Source: an uncultured Finegoldia sp. (GTDB taxonomy: Bacteria > Bacillota > Clostridia > Tissierellales > Peptoniphilaceae). Taken from it: a stretch of 40,441 nt of DNA. Both the position numbers and the translations under genes were made by a program. The stretch lies in assembly GCF_947252345.1 (NCBI RefSeq), contig NZ_CAMXVC010000017.1:1-40441 (forward strand). Direction: 5' to 3'. The notes below the pieces were generated by a model. The model was not told the origin of the DNA. It ran no database searches and was given only the letters and a program-made list of their open reading frames with translations. Shown one piece after another: positions 31,249 to 38,341 of this stretch (its first letter is position 1; each line of letters starts with the position of its first letter).

Positions 31249-31641
31249 ATGGCTAATAATAGATATCAAGGAACTGGTAGAAGAAAAACTTCTGTTGCTA
31301 GAGTTACTTTAGTACCAGGAAGTGGAAAATTCACAATCAACAAAAAAGATATAAGTGAATACTTTAACTTCGATACATTAAGAGTTATCGCTAAAGAAGC
31401 TTTGGAATTAACAAACAACACTGAAAGCTATGATGTTACTGTTAATGTAAAAGGTGGCGGATACACTGGTCAAGCTGGAGCAATCAGACACGGTATTGCT
31501 CGTGCATTGTTGGAAATTGACCCAGAATACAGAGCTGAATTAAAAAGAGCAGGATTCTTGACAAGAGACCCTCGTAAGAAGGAAAGAAAGAAATACGGTC
31601 TTAAAAAAGCTCGTAAATCTCCACAATTCAGTAAGAGATAG
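31249..31641 (+). CDS. rpsI: small ribosomal subunit protein uS9
   Basis: 30S ribosomal protein S9, 130 residues. Diagnostic features: YQGTGRRKTSVARVTLVPGSG at the start, VKGGGYTGQAGAIRHGIARALL in the middle, and the basic C-terminal tail RKKYGLKKARKSPQFSKR, whose last residues reach the P-site tRNA. AGGAGG precedes ATG 31249. Second gene of the rplM-rpsI operon; a terminator follows 25 bases later. Confidence 0.98.
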   Translation: MANNRYQGTGRRKTSVARVTLVPGSGKFTINKKDISEYFNFDTLRVIAKEALELTNNTESYDVTVNVKGGGYTGQAGAIRHGIARALLEIDPEYRAELKRAGFLTRDPRKKERKKYGLKKARKSPQFSKR

Positions 31642-31666
31642 AAAACAATTATATATCAATGGAAAA

Positions 31667-31701
31667 GCACTTTTTGGTTCACACCATCAAGTGTTTTTTT
31701 T
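31667..31701 (+). terminator. terminator of rplM-rpsI
   Basis: GCACTT (31667-31672) with AAGTGT (31689-31694), inner TGGT/ACCA pairing, then eight Ts. The loop carries one copy of a 13-base direct repeat, GTTCACACCATCA (31677-31689), repeated at 31718-31730. Confidence 0.75.
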
Positions 31702-31745
31702 ATGATTTTTTACTAAAGTTCACACCATCATTATTAATAAGCTTA

Positions 31746-31816
31746 TGATATACTAGTTCTCCAGGGGAAATATTTACAAAATTATTCCCACAGATTTTTA
31801 TCTGTGGGTTTTTTAT
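31746..31816 (+). ncRNA. possible very short RNA: orphan promoter followed directly by a terminator
   Basis: An extended -10 (TGA plus TATACT, 31746-31754) is followed 33 bases later by a perfect 9-bp terminator stem (CCCACAGAT 31787-31795, ATCTGTGGG 31800-31808) with a T-run. Nothing codes between them. Either a transcript of about 55 bases is made, or a gene was lost here. The rlmH promoter uses the same TGATATACT element. Confidence 0.35.
31787..31814 (+). terminator. orphan terminator before hicA
   Basis: Perfect 9-bp stem CCCACAGAT/ATCTGTGGG with loop tttt and six Ts. Copy 1 of the 24-bp repeat begins in its T-run. Confidence 0.85.
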
Positions 31817-31833
31817 TTGCGTAAAAATTATTA
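31810..31833. repeat. 24-bp direct repeat, left flank of hicAB
   Basis: Identical over 24 bases to 32586-32609 (core ATTTGCGTAAAAATTATTA). Both copies start inside the T-run of a terminator. The pair brackets exactly the hicAB promoter, genes and terminator. Confidence 0.9.
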
Positions 31834-31841
31834 GAAATATA

Positions 31842-31870
31842 TTGACGTATCACGTATTAATACGTATAAT
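31842..31870 (+). promoter_or_regulatory. hicAB promoter with palindromic operator
   Basis: TTGACG (31842-31847), 17-base spacer, TATAAT (31865-31870). The spacer holds a 14-base perfect palindrome, ACGTATTAATACGT (31852-31865), reaching the -10 box. HicB proteins with a DNA-binding tail commonly repress their own promoter, so this is a likely HicB operator. Confidence 0.75.
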
Positions 31871-31895
31871 AAAAGTGTCAGGAGGTAAAGTGCAC

Positions 31896-32081
31896 ATGCC
31901 GATGACACAAAAAGAAATGGTCAAGCTTCTGAAACAACATGGATTCGTTGAGGTAAAAAGTGAGGGTAAAGGCTCACATATCAAAATGAAAAAACCAGGA
32001 GTACGATCAATTCCTGTTCCTAAAGGTGAACTGAAAAAAGGAACAGAAAGACAAATATTGAAGCAAGCAGGGCTATTATAG
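31896..32081 (+). CDS. hicA: HicA-family toxin (mRNA interferase)
   Basis: 61-residue toxin of the HicA family, a double-stranded-RNA-binding-like fold that cleaves mRNA when free of HicB. The family pattern is plain: TQKEMVKLLKQHGFVEVK, then GKGSHIKMKKPG with the catalytic histidine (H28), SIPVPKGELKKGTERQILKQAG. I chose ATG 31896, nine bases after GGAGGT (31881-31886); earlier in-frame starts would place the promoter inside the gene. HicB follows after 32 bases, the usual toxin-first order. The cassette lies between 24-bp direct repeats upstream of rlmH. Confidence 0.93.
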   Translation: MPMTQKEMVKLLKQHGFVEVKSEGKGSHIKMKKPGVRSIPVPKGELKKGTERQILKQAGLL

Positions 32082-32113
32082 CCCGCTACTTCAATATCTA
32101 ATGGAGGTGTTTT

Positions 32114-32551
32114 ATGTTAGTAAGTTATCCAGCATTGTTTTACAAAGAACCAGAAGGCGGATATTTTATTAATTTTCCTGATTTTGAGTATTCAGGAACG
32201 CAAGGTGAAGATATTTCGGATGCTATGTTTATGGCCAGTGATTGGTTGGGAATTACTGTCTCAGGATATATCGAAGAAGGGATAGATTTGCCAAAAGTTA
32301 GTAATATTAACGATTTGTCGCTAGATGGAAATGACCCTTTCAAAGATGATCCTGAAATTAATCTGGAATACGTTGATAATGAATCATTTATTTCGATGAT
32401 TTTTGTGGATGTAGAAAAATATTTTGAAAACACTAAATTAGTAAAGAAAACTTTGTCCATACCAAAATGGGCGAATGATTTGGGTAACAGATTGAATTTG
32501 AATTTTTCAAAAATTTTGACTGTTGCTATTGAAAATGAAGCTATAAAATAA
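32114..32551 (+). CDS. hicB: HicB-family antitoxin
   Basis: 145-residue antitoxin that binds and blocks HicA. The N-terminal half is the partial RNase-H-like HicB fold (YPALFYKEPEGGYFINFPDF; GEDISDAMFMASDWLGI). The C-terminal part (KKTLSIPKWANDLGNRLNLNFSKILTVAIENE, about 111-142) looks like a ribbon-helix-helix DNA-binding segment, so it probably represses the cassette through the palindrome at 31852-31865. GGAGGTG precedes ATG 32114. A terminator follows. Pairing with the upstream toxin makes the call firm. Confidence 0.93.
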   Translation: MLVSYPALFYKEPEGGYFINFPDFEYSGTQGEDISDAMFMASDWLGITVSGYIEEGIDLPKVSNINDLSLDGNDPFKDDPEINLEYVDNESFISMIFVDVEKYFENTKLVKKTLSIPKWANDLGNRLNLNFSKILTVAIENEAIK

Positions 32552-32559
32552 ATTTTTTT

Positions 32560-32590
32560 AAAGGACTATTTTTGATAGTCCTTTATTTTT
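32560..32590 (+). terminator. terminator of hicAB
   Basis: AAAGGACTA (32560-32568) with TAGTCCTTT (32576-32584), loop of seven, then T-rich. Copy 2 of the 24-bp repeat begins within the T-rich tail. Confidence 0.85.
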
Positions 32591-32609
32591 ATTTGCGTAA
32601 AAATTATTA
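32586..32609. repeat. 24-bp direct repeat, right flank of hicAB
   Basis: Identical to 31810-31833. Leads into the rlmH promoter region, which is probably the ancestral sequence. Confidence 0.9.
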
Positions 32610-32631
32610 TTTCAAACTCCCAATCAATATA

Positions 32632-32640
32632 TGATATACT
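32632..32640 (+). promoter_or_regulatory. extended -10 promoter of rlmH
   Basis: TGA plus TATACT (32635-32640), the same nine bases as at 31746-31754. It lies 27 bases before the TTG start. Confidence 0.5.
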
Positions 32641-32666
32641 TATTAAGTAAAAAGGTTGTGATTATT

Positions 32667-33146
32667 TTGAATATCGACGTAATTTCGGTGGGTAAGGTTA
32701 AGGAAAAATACATAAAACTTGGTATTGCAGAATTTTCGAAGAGATTATCTGCTCACTGCAAGCTCAATATCATCGAGGTTGATGATTTGAGTGCTGCAGA
32801 GAATTTGTCCGACAGCGAAAGGGAGATTGTGAAGGACAAGGAAGCGGAGAAAATCATCTCCAAAATCAAGGATAATCATTATGTGATTACTTTGGAAATT
32901 TTGGGAAAGCAACTTACTAGCGAGAAATTGGCCGCAAAGATTGAAAACTTAACTATTCAAGGTCATTCCAATATTTGTTTCGTAATCGGTGGATCGTTGG
33001 GACTGGGAAAAAGTGTGCTCGATAGGAGCGATTATGCGCTTTCTTTTTCCAAATTTACATTTCCACATCAACTAATGAGACTGATTTTGTTGGAACAAAT
33101 TTATCGAAGTTTCAGAATAATTAATAATTTACCATATCATAAGTGA
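32667..33146 (+). CDS. rlmH: 23S rRNA (pseudouridine1915-N3)-methyltransferase
   Basis: SPOUT-class methyltransferase that modifies pseudouridine 1915 in helix 69 of 23S rRNA on assembled ribosomes. From the chosen TTG start (32667) it has 159 residues, the standard length, beginning MNIDVISVGKVKEKYIKLGI. The ribosome site AAGGTTGTGA just upstream matches most of the anti-SD complement. The C-terminal knot shows FVIGGSLGLG, YALSFSKFTFPHQLMRLILLEQIYRSFRI and NLPYHK at the very end, all hallmark. RlmH is also the insertion target of staphylococcal SCCmec elements at its 3' end; no such element is seen here, but a hicAB cassette sits just upstream. Confidence 0.95.
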   Translation: MNIDVISVGKVKEKYIKLGIAEFSKRLSAHCKLNIIEVDDLSAAENLSDSEREIVKDKEAEKIISKIKDNHYVITLEILGKQLTSEKLAAKIENLTIQGHSNICFVIGGSLGLGKSVLDRSDYALSFSKFTFPHQLMRLILLEQIYRSFRIINNLPYHK

Positions 33147-33153
33147 GGGAGTT

Positions 33154-34383
33154 ATGAATAAGAAAATAACTGTTGCGTTTTCTTTTTTAATTGTGGTCAT
33201 CTTGGCGATTCTGGGGGTAAGGTTTTTTCATTTGCCAACGAGCGTTGGTGAATCCCAAAATTCACACAAAATCTCACAAAAAGACAGAGTTTCCGAGAAA
33301 AAAACAAAACCAATCCAAAAAAATAAACACGAAAAGAAAGAAAACAAACCACAAGACAAAAGGGAAATAACGATAACTTGCTGGGGCGATTATATGAATC
33401 ACATCACGCAAATTCGCCAAGCAAAGGCTACAAATTATGATTTTACGGATTCTTTTGCGGCTATTAAAGACATTGTGCAAAAAAGCGATTTATCTATCGT
33501 CAATTTGGAGACGACTATTGCAAAGGACGATTCGGATATGAGCGGTTATCCTGAGTTTGCGACGCACGAAAATGTAATAAAAGCGTTAAAAAACACGGGA
33601 TTTGATGTTGTTAGCACTGCGAACAATCACGCATACGACAAAAGGTCGAAGGGAATTGACCACACAATTGACACAATCGAAAAGTACGGTTTGAAGAGAA
33701 CTGGAACTTTCAAGAAAAATGAGCCTACAAATCCGCCTATCATAATAGATGTAAAGGGAATCAAAGTTGGATTTTTCTCGTACACTGAGATGCTAAACGG
33801 CTTAGAAAAGTATATGCTCAGTTCGGTAAGAAACAATGCTGTGAATTTGATTGATATGGAAAAAATCCAAAAAGACGTCGATTATTTGAAGAAAAATCAC
33901 GCTGACGTGATAATGTGTTATATGCACTGGGGCGAGGAATATTCTGATTATCCCAACTCTTATCAAAAAAATACATTCAAGAAACTTGCAGACATGGGAG
34001 TGGACTTGGTGATTGGCTCACATCCACACACAATACAAAAATCCGATGTGATTGAAAACAACGGCAAAAAATCCTACTGCGTGTACTCTTTGGGAAACTT
34101 TGTCGCAGACCAGAGGGAATCGTACGGACAATATTACGGAGTAGAAATCGGAGTGTACTCGGACATTAAAATCGAGAAAATTGGCGACAAGACAACTGTA
34201 AAGAGTTTCGAAAACAAGCCATATTACATTGACAAGTACACAGACAGCGTGACTACACATTATGTCGTCGTGCCAGTCGAACAAGTGCTAAATTCAGAAA
34301 TAAATTATCCACGAAAAGCAAAAATAATTAGCAAATTGCAAAGGGCAAATAAGCATTACAAAGATATCTTTAAAAAGGAGTAA
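33154..34383 (+). CDS. CapA-family protein (poly-gamma-glutamate capsule type)
   Basis: 409-residue protein with an N-terminal membrane anchor (about 5-23), a Lys/Glu-rich linker (about 33-70) and a CapA/PGA_cap metallophosphoesterase-like domain. Motifs: ITCWGDYMNH (family form has GD), IVNLETTIA, STANNHAYDKRSKGIDHT, MCYMHWGEEYSDYPN and VIGSHPHTIQKSDV, followed by VYSLGNFVADQ. CapA takes part in exporting poly-gamma-glutamate in Bacillus, but many relatives occur in bacteria lacking PgsB/PgsC, as here, where no partners are nearby. It acts outside the membrane. Seven bases separate it from rlmH and two from trpS, so the three are one operon. Confidence 0.85.
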   Translation: MNKKITVAFSFLIVVILAILGVRFFHLPTSVGESQNSHKISQKDRVSEKKTKPIQKNKHEKKENKPQDKREITITCWGDYMNHITQIRQAKATNYDFTDSFAAIKDIVQKSDLSIVNLETTIAKDDSDMSGYPEFATHENVIKALKNTGFDVVSTANNHAYDKRSKGIDHTIDTIEKYGLKRTGTFKKNEPTNPPIIIDVKGIKVGFFSYTEMLNGLEKYMLSSVRNNAVNLIDMEKIQKDVDYLKKNHADVIMCYMHWGEEYSDYPNSYQKNTFKKLADMGVDLVIGSHPHTIQKSDVIENNGKKSYCVYSLGNFVADQRESYGQYYGVEIGVYSDIKIEKIGDKTTVKSFENKPYYIDKYTDSVTTHYVVVPVEQVLNSEINYPRKAKIISKLQRANKHYKDIFKKE

Positions 34384-34385
34384 AA

Positions 34386-35468
34386 ATGGGAAATATTATA
34401 CTTACAGGTGACAGACCTACGGGGAAATTACACTTGGGTCACTATGTTGGCTCGTTAAAAAATAGAGTTATTATGCAAAACAAAGGCGATTTTGACAAAA
34501 TGTATGTCATGATTGCAGATGCACAAGCATTGACAGACAACTTCAACAATCCAGACAAAGTGCGTGACAATATAATTGAGGTCGCACTAGATTATTTAAG
34601 TTGCGGAATTGACCCTAATAAAGTTACGATTTTCGTGCAATCACACGTTGAACAACTAACAGAATTGATGTTTTACTATATGAACTTGGTTACACTTTCG
34701 AGACTCGAAAGAAATCCAACAGTAAAAGCAGAAATTAAACAAAAAGAATTTGGTGCGAGCCTTCCTGTCGGATTCTTGACGTATCCAATCAGCCAAGCGG
34801 CGGACATCACGCTATTCAACGCAAACATCGTTCCAGTTGGAGAAGACCAGCTTCCGATGTTGGAACAAACTCGTGAAATCGTGCGCACGTTCAACAACTA
34901 CTATTCAGAAGTTTTGGTTGAACCAAAAGCTGTAATTCCCGACAACAAAATCTGCTCCAGACTTCCAGGACTTGACGGCAAAGCGAAAATGAGCAAATCG
35001 TTGGGTAACTGTATTTATTTGTCAGATTCTGAAAAAGATGTCAAATCAAAAGTAATGAGTATGTTCACAGACCCTAATCACATTCAAATATCAGATCCTG
35101 GAAAGGTTGAAGGAAACACAGTCTTCACATACTTGGATGCCTTCTGCACAGATGATGACTTCTCGGAATTTCTTCCAGAATATAAAAATTTGGACGAGTT
35201 AAAAGAACACTACAGACGTGGTGGACTCGGCGATGTGAAAATCAAAAAATTCTTGAACAATATCTTGCAAAAAGAATTATCGCCAATAAGACAAAGACGA
35301 CAACACTATGAACAAAACATTCCAGAAATATTTGAAATGCTATTAAAAGGCTCCGAAGATGCGAGAAAAGTCGCAGCAGAAACTCTGAAAAAAGTAAAAG
35401 CCGCAATGGGAATAAATTACTTCGAAGATTTGGAATTAATAAAAAAACAACAACAAAAATACAAATAA
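34386..35468 (+). CDS. trpS: tryptophan--tRNA ligase
   Basis: Class I aminoacyl-tRNA synthetase charging tRNA-Trp, 360 residues. The HIGH-type motif appears in TGDRPTGKLHLGHYVGSL (about 5-22) and KMSKS in GKAKMSKSLGN (about 199-209). VGEDQLPMLEQTREIVRTFN and VGFLTYPISQAADI are also family signs. Slightly longer than the B. subtilis enzyme but fully colinear by motif order. It starts two bases after capA with an AAAGGAG site. No T-box leader precedes it, so it is expressed with its upstream neighbours. A terminator follows. Confidence 0.96.
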   Translation: MGNIILTGDRPTGKLHLGHYVGSLKNRVIMQNKGDFDKMYVMIADAQALTDNFNNPDKVRDNIIEVALDYLSCGIDPNKVTIFVQSHVEQLTELMFYYMNLVTLSRLERNPTVKAEIKQKEFGASLPVGFLTYPISQAADITLFNANIVPVGEDQLPMLEQTREIVRTFNNYYSEVLVEPKAVIPDNKICSRLPGLDGKAKMSKSLGNCIYLSDSEKDVKSKVMSMFTDPNHIQISDPGKVEGNTVFTYLDAFCTDDDFSEFLPEYKNLDELKEHYRRGGLGDVKIKKFLNNILQKELSPIRQRRQHYEQNIPEIFEMLLKGSEDARKVAAETLKKVKAAMGINYFEDLELIKKQQQKYK

Positions 35469-35475
35469 ATCCAAA

Positions 35476-35505
35476 AATCAATCACTTAGGTGGTTGATTT
35501 TTTAT
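35476..35505 (+). terminator. terminator of the rlmH-capA-trpS operon
   Basis: AATCAATCAC (35476-35485) with GTGGTTGATT (35490-35499), one G-U pair, loop ttag, followed by Ts. Confidence 0.85.
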
Positions 35506-35532
35506 TGCGTGGAGAATTTAGCTAAAAATAAA

Positions 35533-35586
35533 CACGATTATAAATGTTAAAAAAATATTGCAAATAATCGTGATTAGTATTATAAT
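35533..35586 (+). promoter_or_regulatory. betaine reductase operon promoter with inverted repeat
   Basis: TTGCAA (35558-35563), 17-base spacer, TATAAT (35581-35586). CACGATTAT (35533-35541) and its exact complement ATAATCGTG (35564-35572) flank the -35 box, the right arm lying inside the spacer. This is a fair candidate operator, perhaps for the TetR-type regulator at the window end. AAAGGTGG serves as ribosome site for grdI. Confidence 0.6.
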
Positions 35587-35654
35587 GTATTCAACAAGAT
35601 AAAAATCTTGAAAAATCAGTGCACAGATGAGAATAATTAAAAGGTGGTTAGAAT

Positions 35655-36980
35655 ATGAAATTTGAAATTGGTAATTTCAATGTTAAGGATGTCGTTTTCG
35701 GTGACAAAACAAAATTCGAAAATAATATTCTTACGATTAACAAACAAGAAGCAATCGATTTTATAAAAAAAGATTCACATATTACTGAATGTGACATAGA
35801 GATTGCAAAACCGGGCGATGAAGTTAGAATCGTTCCAATAAAAGAAGCTGTTGAGCCGAGAATTAGACCAGATAAAAGAGCTGTTTTTCCTTCAATTACA
35901 GGGGAATTAGTTCCTACTGGTGAAGGTAGAGTTCATGCTTTAAAAGGCGTAAGTGTATTGGGCGTTGGAATGCATTGGGGAAGCTTCGGAGATGGCCTAT
36001 TGGATATGTCAGGAGAGGGAGCAGATTATTCTTATTATTCACAGTTGATTAACGTTTGCTTAGTAATCGATACTGATGAAGAATTTGAAAGACATGAACA
36101 ACAAAAGAAAAATCACGCAATAAGATGGGCTTGTCACTTGTTTGCAGAATATTTAGGAGAAACTGTTATCGACAAGCAACCAGAGGAAATAGAAGAATAT
36201 GAATTTACGCCAGTAACAAAAAGAAGTGATGATGTAAACAAGCTTCAATCTGTAGTATTGGTTATGCAACCACAATCTCAAATGGAAGAATTGGGATATA
36301 ATGATTTGATCTACGGATGGGATATGAATAAATATCTTCCAACGTTTATGAGTCCGACAGAAGTTTTGGATGGTTGTATTATAGGTGGAAGTTTTATGCC
36401 ATGTTCTTCAAAATGGTCAACATATGACTTGCAAAATTTCCCTATAATAAAAGAATTATTCAAAGAGCATGGGAAATCCATTAATTTCTTGGGAGTTATA
36501 ATGTCAAACTTGAACGTTTCACTAGAACAAAAAGAAAGAGCAGCGATTTTTGTATCAAATATGGCAAAATCATTGGGAGCAGATGGTGCGATTGTAACTG
36601 AAGAAGGTTACGGAAATCCAGATGCAGATTATGTGAGATGTATTTGTGCGTTAGAAGATGTAGGAGTAAAAGTTGTAGGAATAAGCAATGAATGCACAGG
36701 TCGTGACGGAAAGTCTCAACCATTGGTAGTTATGAACGAAAAAACTGACGCTTTAGTATCTACAGGAAATGTTTCTCAATTGATTAGATTAAAACCAATG
36801 AAGAAGGTAATTGGAGAATTAGAAGCATTGGCAAGAGATGGATTGTCTGGTGGATGGGCAGGAGATGAAATCTTAGGTTCTTCTGTAAAAGAAGATGGTT
36901 CAGTGATTATGGAAAACAATGCTATGTTCTGCGGAGATCAAATAGCGGGTTGGTCAAGAAAGACTATGAAGGAATATTAG
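35655..36980 (+). CDS. grdI: betaine (or sarcosine) reductase component B, pro-protein subunit
   Basis: 441-residue GrdE/GrdG/GrdI-type protein. In the known family the precursor cleaves itself at a cysteine, producing a pyruvoyl group that binds the substrate amine. The matching site here is probably C250 in GSFMPCSSKWSTYD, aligning with the family segment before TY..QN. Other landmarks are VVLVMQPQSQMEELGYNDLIYGWDMN and the end ARDGLSGGWAGDEILG. The partner grdH follows 10 bases later with AGGAGTGA. Betaine rather than sarcosine is inferred from the adjoining BCCT transporter; sequence alone does not settle it. The shared GrdA, GrdC, GrdD and thioredoxin parts are not in this window. Confidence 0.88.
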   Translation: MKFEIGNFNVKDVVFGDKTKFENNILTINKQEAIDFIKKDSHITECDIEIAKPGDEVRIVPIKEAVEPRIRPDKRAVFPSITGELVPTGEGRVHALKGVSVLGVGMHWGSFGDGLLDMSGEGADYSYYSQLINVCLVIDTDEEFERHEQQKKNHAIRWACHLFAEYLGETVIDKQPEEIEEYEFTPVTKRSDDVNKLQSVVLVMQPQSQMEELGYNDLIYGWDMNKYLPTFMSPTEVLDGCIIGGSFMPCSSKWSTYDLQNFPIIKELFKEHGKSINFLGVIMSNLNVSLEQKERAAIFVSNMAKSLGADGAIVTEEGYGNPDADYVRCICALEDVGVKVVGISNECTGRDGKSQPLVVMNEKTDALVSTGNVSQLIRLKPMKKVIGELEALARDGLSGGWAGDEILGSSVKEDGSVIMENNAMFCGDQIAGWSRKTMKEY

Positions 36981-36990
36981 GAGTGAAGCT

Positions 36991-38292
36991 ATGAAAAAAG
37001 CTATTTTATACATTAATCAGTTTTTTGCAGGAATCGGTGGAGAAGACAAAGCTGATTATAAACCAGAAATTAAAAAAGAATTAGTCGGTCCTGCAAAAGA
37101 GTTCGACAAAGAATTGGATTGCGAAATCACACATACAATTATCTGCGGAGATAATTACATTGGTTCAAATCCAGAAGAAGCAACAAAAGAAATTTTGGGA
37201 TTTTTAGAAGGATTGGAATTTGATTTGTTCTTAGCGGGTCCTGCATTCCAAGCTGGTCGTTATGGTGTTGCCTGTGGAAGAATTTGCAAGGCTGTCAAGG
37301 AAAAATTTGGTGTAGAAGTTATTACATCAATGCATCCTGAAAATCCTGGTGTTGAAATGTACAGAAAAGATATGGTTATTTTTGAAGGTGGCAAGTCTGC
37401 TAGGGATATGAGAAAAGATGTAAAAGCTATCTCGAATTATGCAAATAAATTTTTAAATGGACAAGAGTTAGGTTCTGCAGCTGAGGAAGGATATTTCTCT
37501 CGTGGAATAAGAAATCAGTACTTCAACCCAGAAATGAAACCAGCAGCTCAAAGAGGAGTTGAGATGCTAATCAAAAAATTAAACGGAGAAGAATTTGTAA
37601 CTGAGCTTCCAATTCCTGTTAAAGAAGTAATAGAACCAGCAGAACCTATCAAAGATTTGAAGCATGCGAAAATAGCTTTGATGACAACTGGTGGTATTGT
37701 TCCTGTAGATAACCCAGATAGAATCCAATCTGCATCCGCTACTAGATGGGGAAAATACGATGTAACTGGAATGGATAGATTAAAATCAGGAGAATTTAAA
37801 ACGATTCACGCAGGATTTGACCCAGCAGCAGCAAACGCTGACCCAAATGTTATTATGCCAATAGATGTTTTGAGAGATATGGAAGGTAAAGTTTTCGGAG
37901 AACTTCACAAATATTTTTACTCGACAGTTGGAACTGGAACTACACAAGCTGAAGCTGAGAGAATGTCATCGGAAATTCTAAAAGAATTGCAAGAAGCCAA
38001 TGTTGACGGGGTTATAATGACTAGTACCTGAGGTACATGTACTCGCTGCGGTGCAGCGATGGTAAATGTGATTGAAAAGGCTGGTATTCCAATCGTTCAA
38101 ATGTGTAACTTGGTTCCAGTAGCTCAATCAGTTGGTGTTAATAAAATTGTACCAACAATTTCAATTCCTTATCCACTAGGAGACCCAGCTACAGGTAAAG
38201 ATGTTCAATGGAATTTGAGACATCACAGAGTAGAAGTAGCATTAAATGCTTTGACAGAAAAAATAGAAGAACCAAAAGTTTATACGGTTTAA
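36991..38292 (+). CDS. grdH: betaine reductase component B, selenoprotein subunit (in-frame UGA = selenocysteine 347)
   Basis: Selenoprotein of the GrdB/GrdF/GrdH family, 433 residues when UGA at 38029-38031 is read as selenocysteine. The first part (346 codons) begins MKKAILYINQFFAGIGGEDKADY. The UGA is followed in frame by GTCTRCGAAM, giving the family redox motif U-x-x-C-x-x-C; the rest (VNVIEKAGIPIVQMCNL ... PKVYTV) continues to a normal stop at 38292. The selenol attacks the amine bound by GrdI and passes a carboxymethyl group to GrdA, finally yielding acetyl phosphate and trimethylamine. A SECIS-like hairpin lies just after the UGA. Automatic callers would split it at 38031 and 38059. 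Betaine specificity rests on context. Confidence 0.93.
38024..38060 (+). promoter_or_regulatory. SECIS-like element at the selenocysteine codon
   Basis: Just after UGA (38029-38031), CGCTGC (38044-38049) and GCAGCG (38053-38058) form a perfect 6-bp stem with loop GGT, extendable by T-A. Distance and the GGU loop fit bacterial SECIS elements read by SelB. In addition GTACC (38024-38028) and GGTAC (38032-38036) flank the UGA, putting the codon itself in a three-base loop. Confidence 0.75.
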
Positions 38293-38299
38293 GAAATGA

Positions 38300-38319
38300 A
38301 GGGGGATTAATTTCCCCCT
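38300..38319 (+). terminator. GC-rich hairpin between grdH and the transporter
   Basis: AGGGGGA (38300-38306) with TCCCCCT (38313-38319), loop ttaatt. No T-run follows, so it is more likely an mRNA processing or stabilising stem than a full terminator. Confidence 0.5.
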
Positions 38320-38341
38320 CCTATAAAAATGGAGAATTGAT

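Noticed and set aside
31834..32585. Mobile element carrying hicAB
   Set aside because: Direct repeats exist, but there is no transposase, integrase or terminal inverted repeat; recombination between repeats is the simpler reading.
33100..33150. SCCmec-like attachment site at the 3' end of rlmH
   Set aside because: rlmH is that target in staphylococci, but here capA follows after seven bases with no repeats or recombinase.
34300..34385. T-box leader for trpS
   Set aside because: trpS starts two bases after capA, leaving no room for a leader RNA.
38059..38292. Separate 77-residue gene after grdH
   Set aside because: It is the C-terminal end of GrdH after the selenocysteine UGA; no ribosome site of its own.
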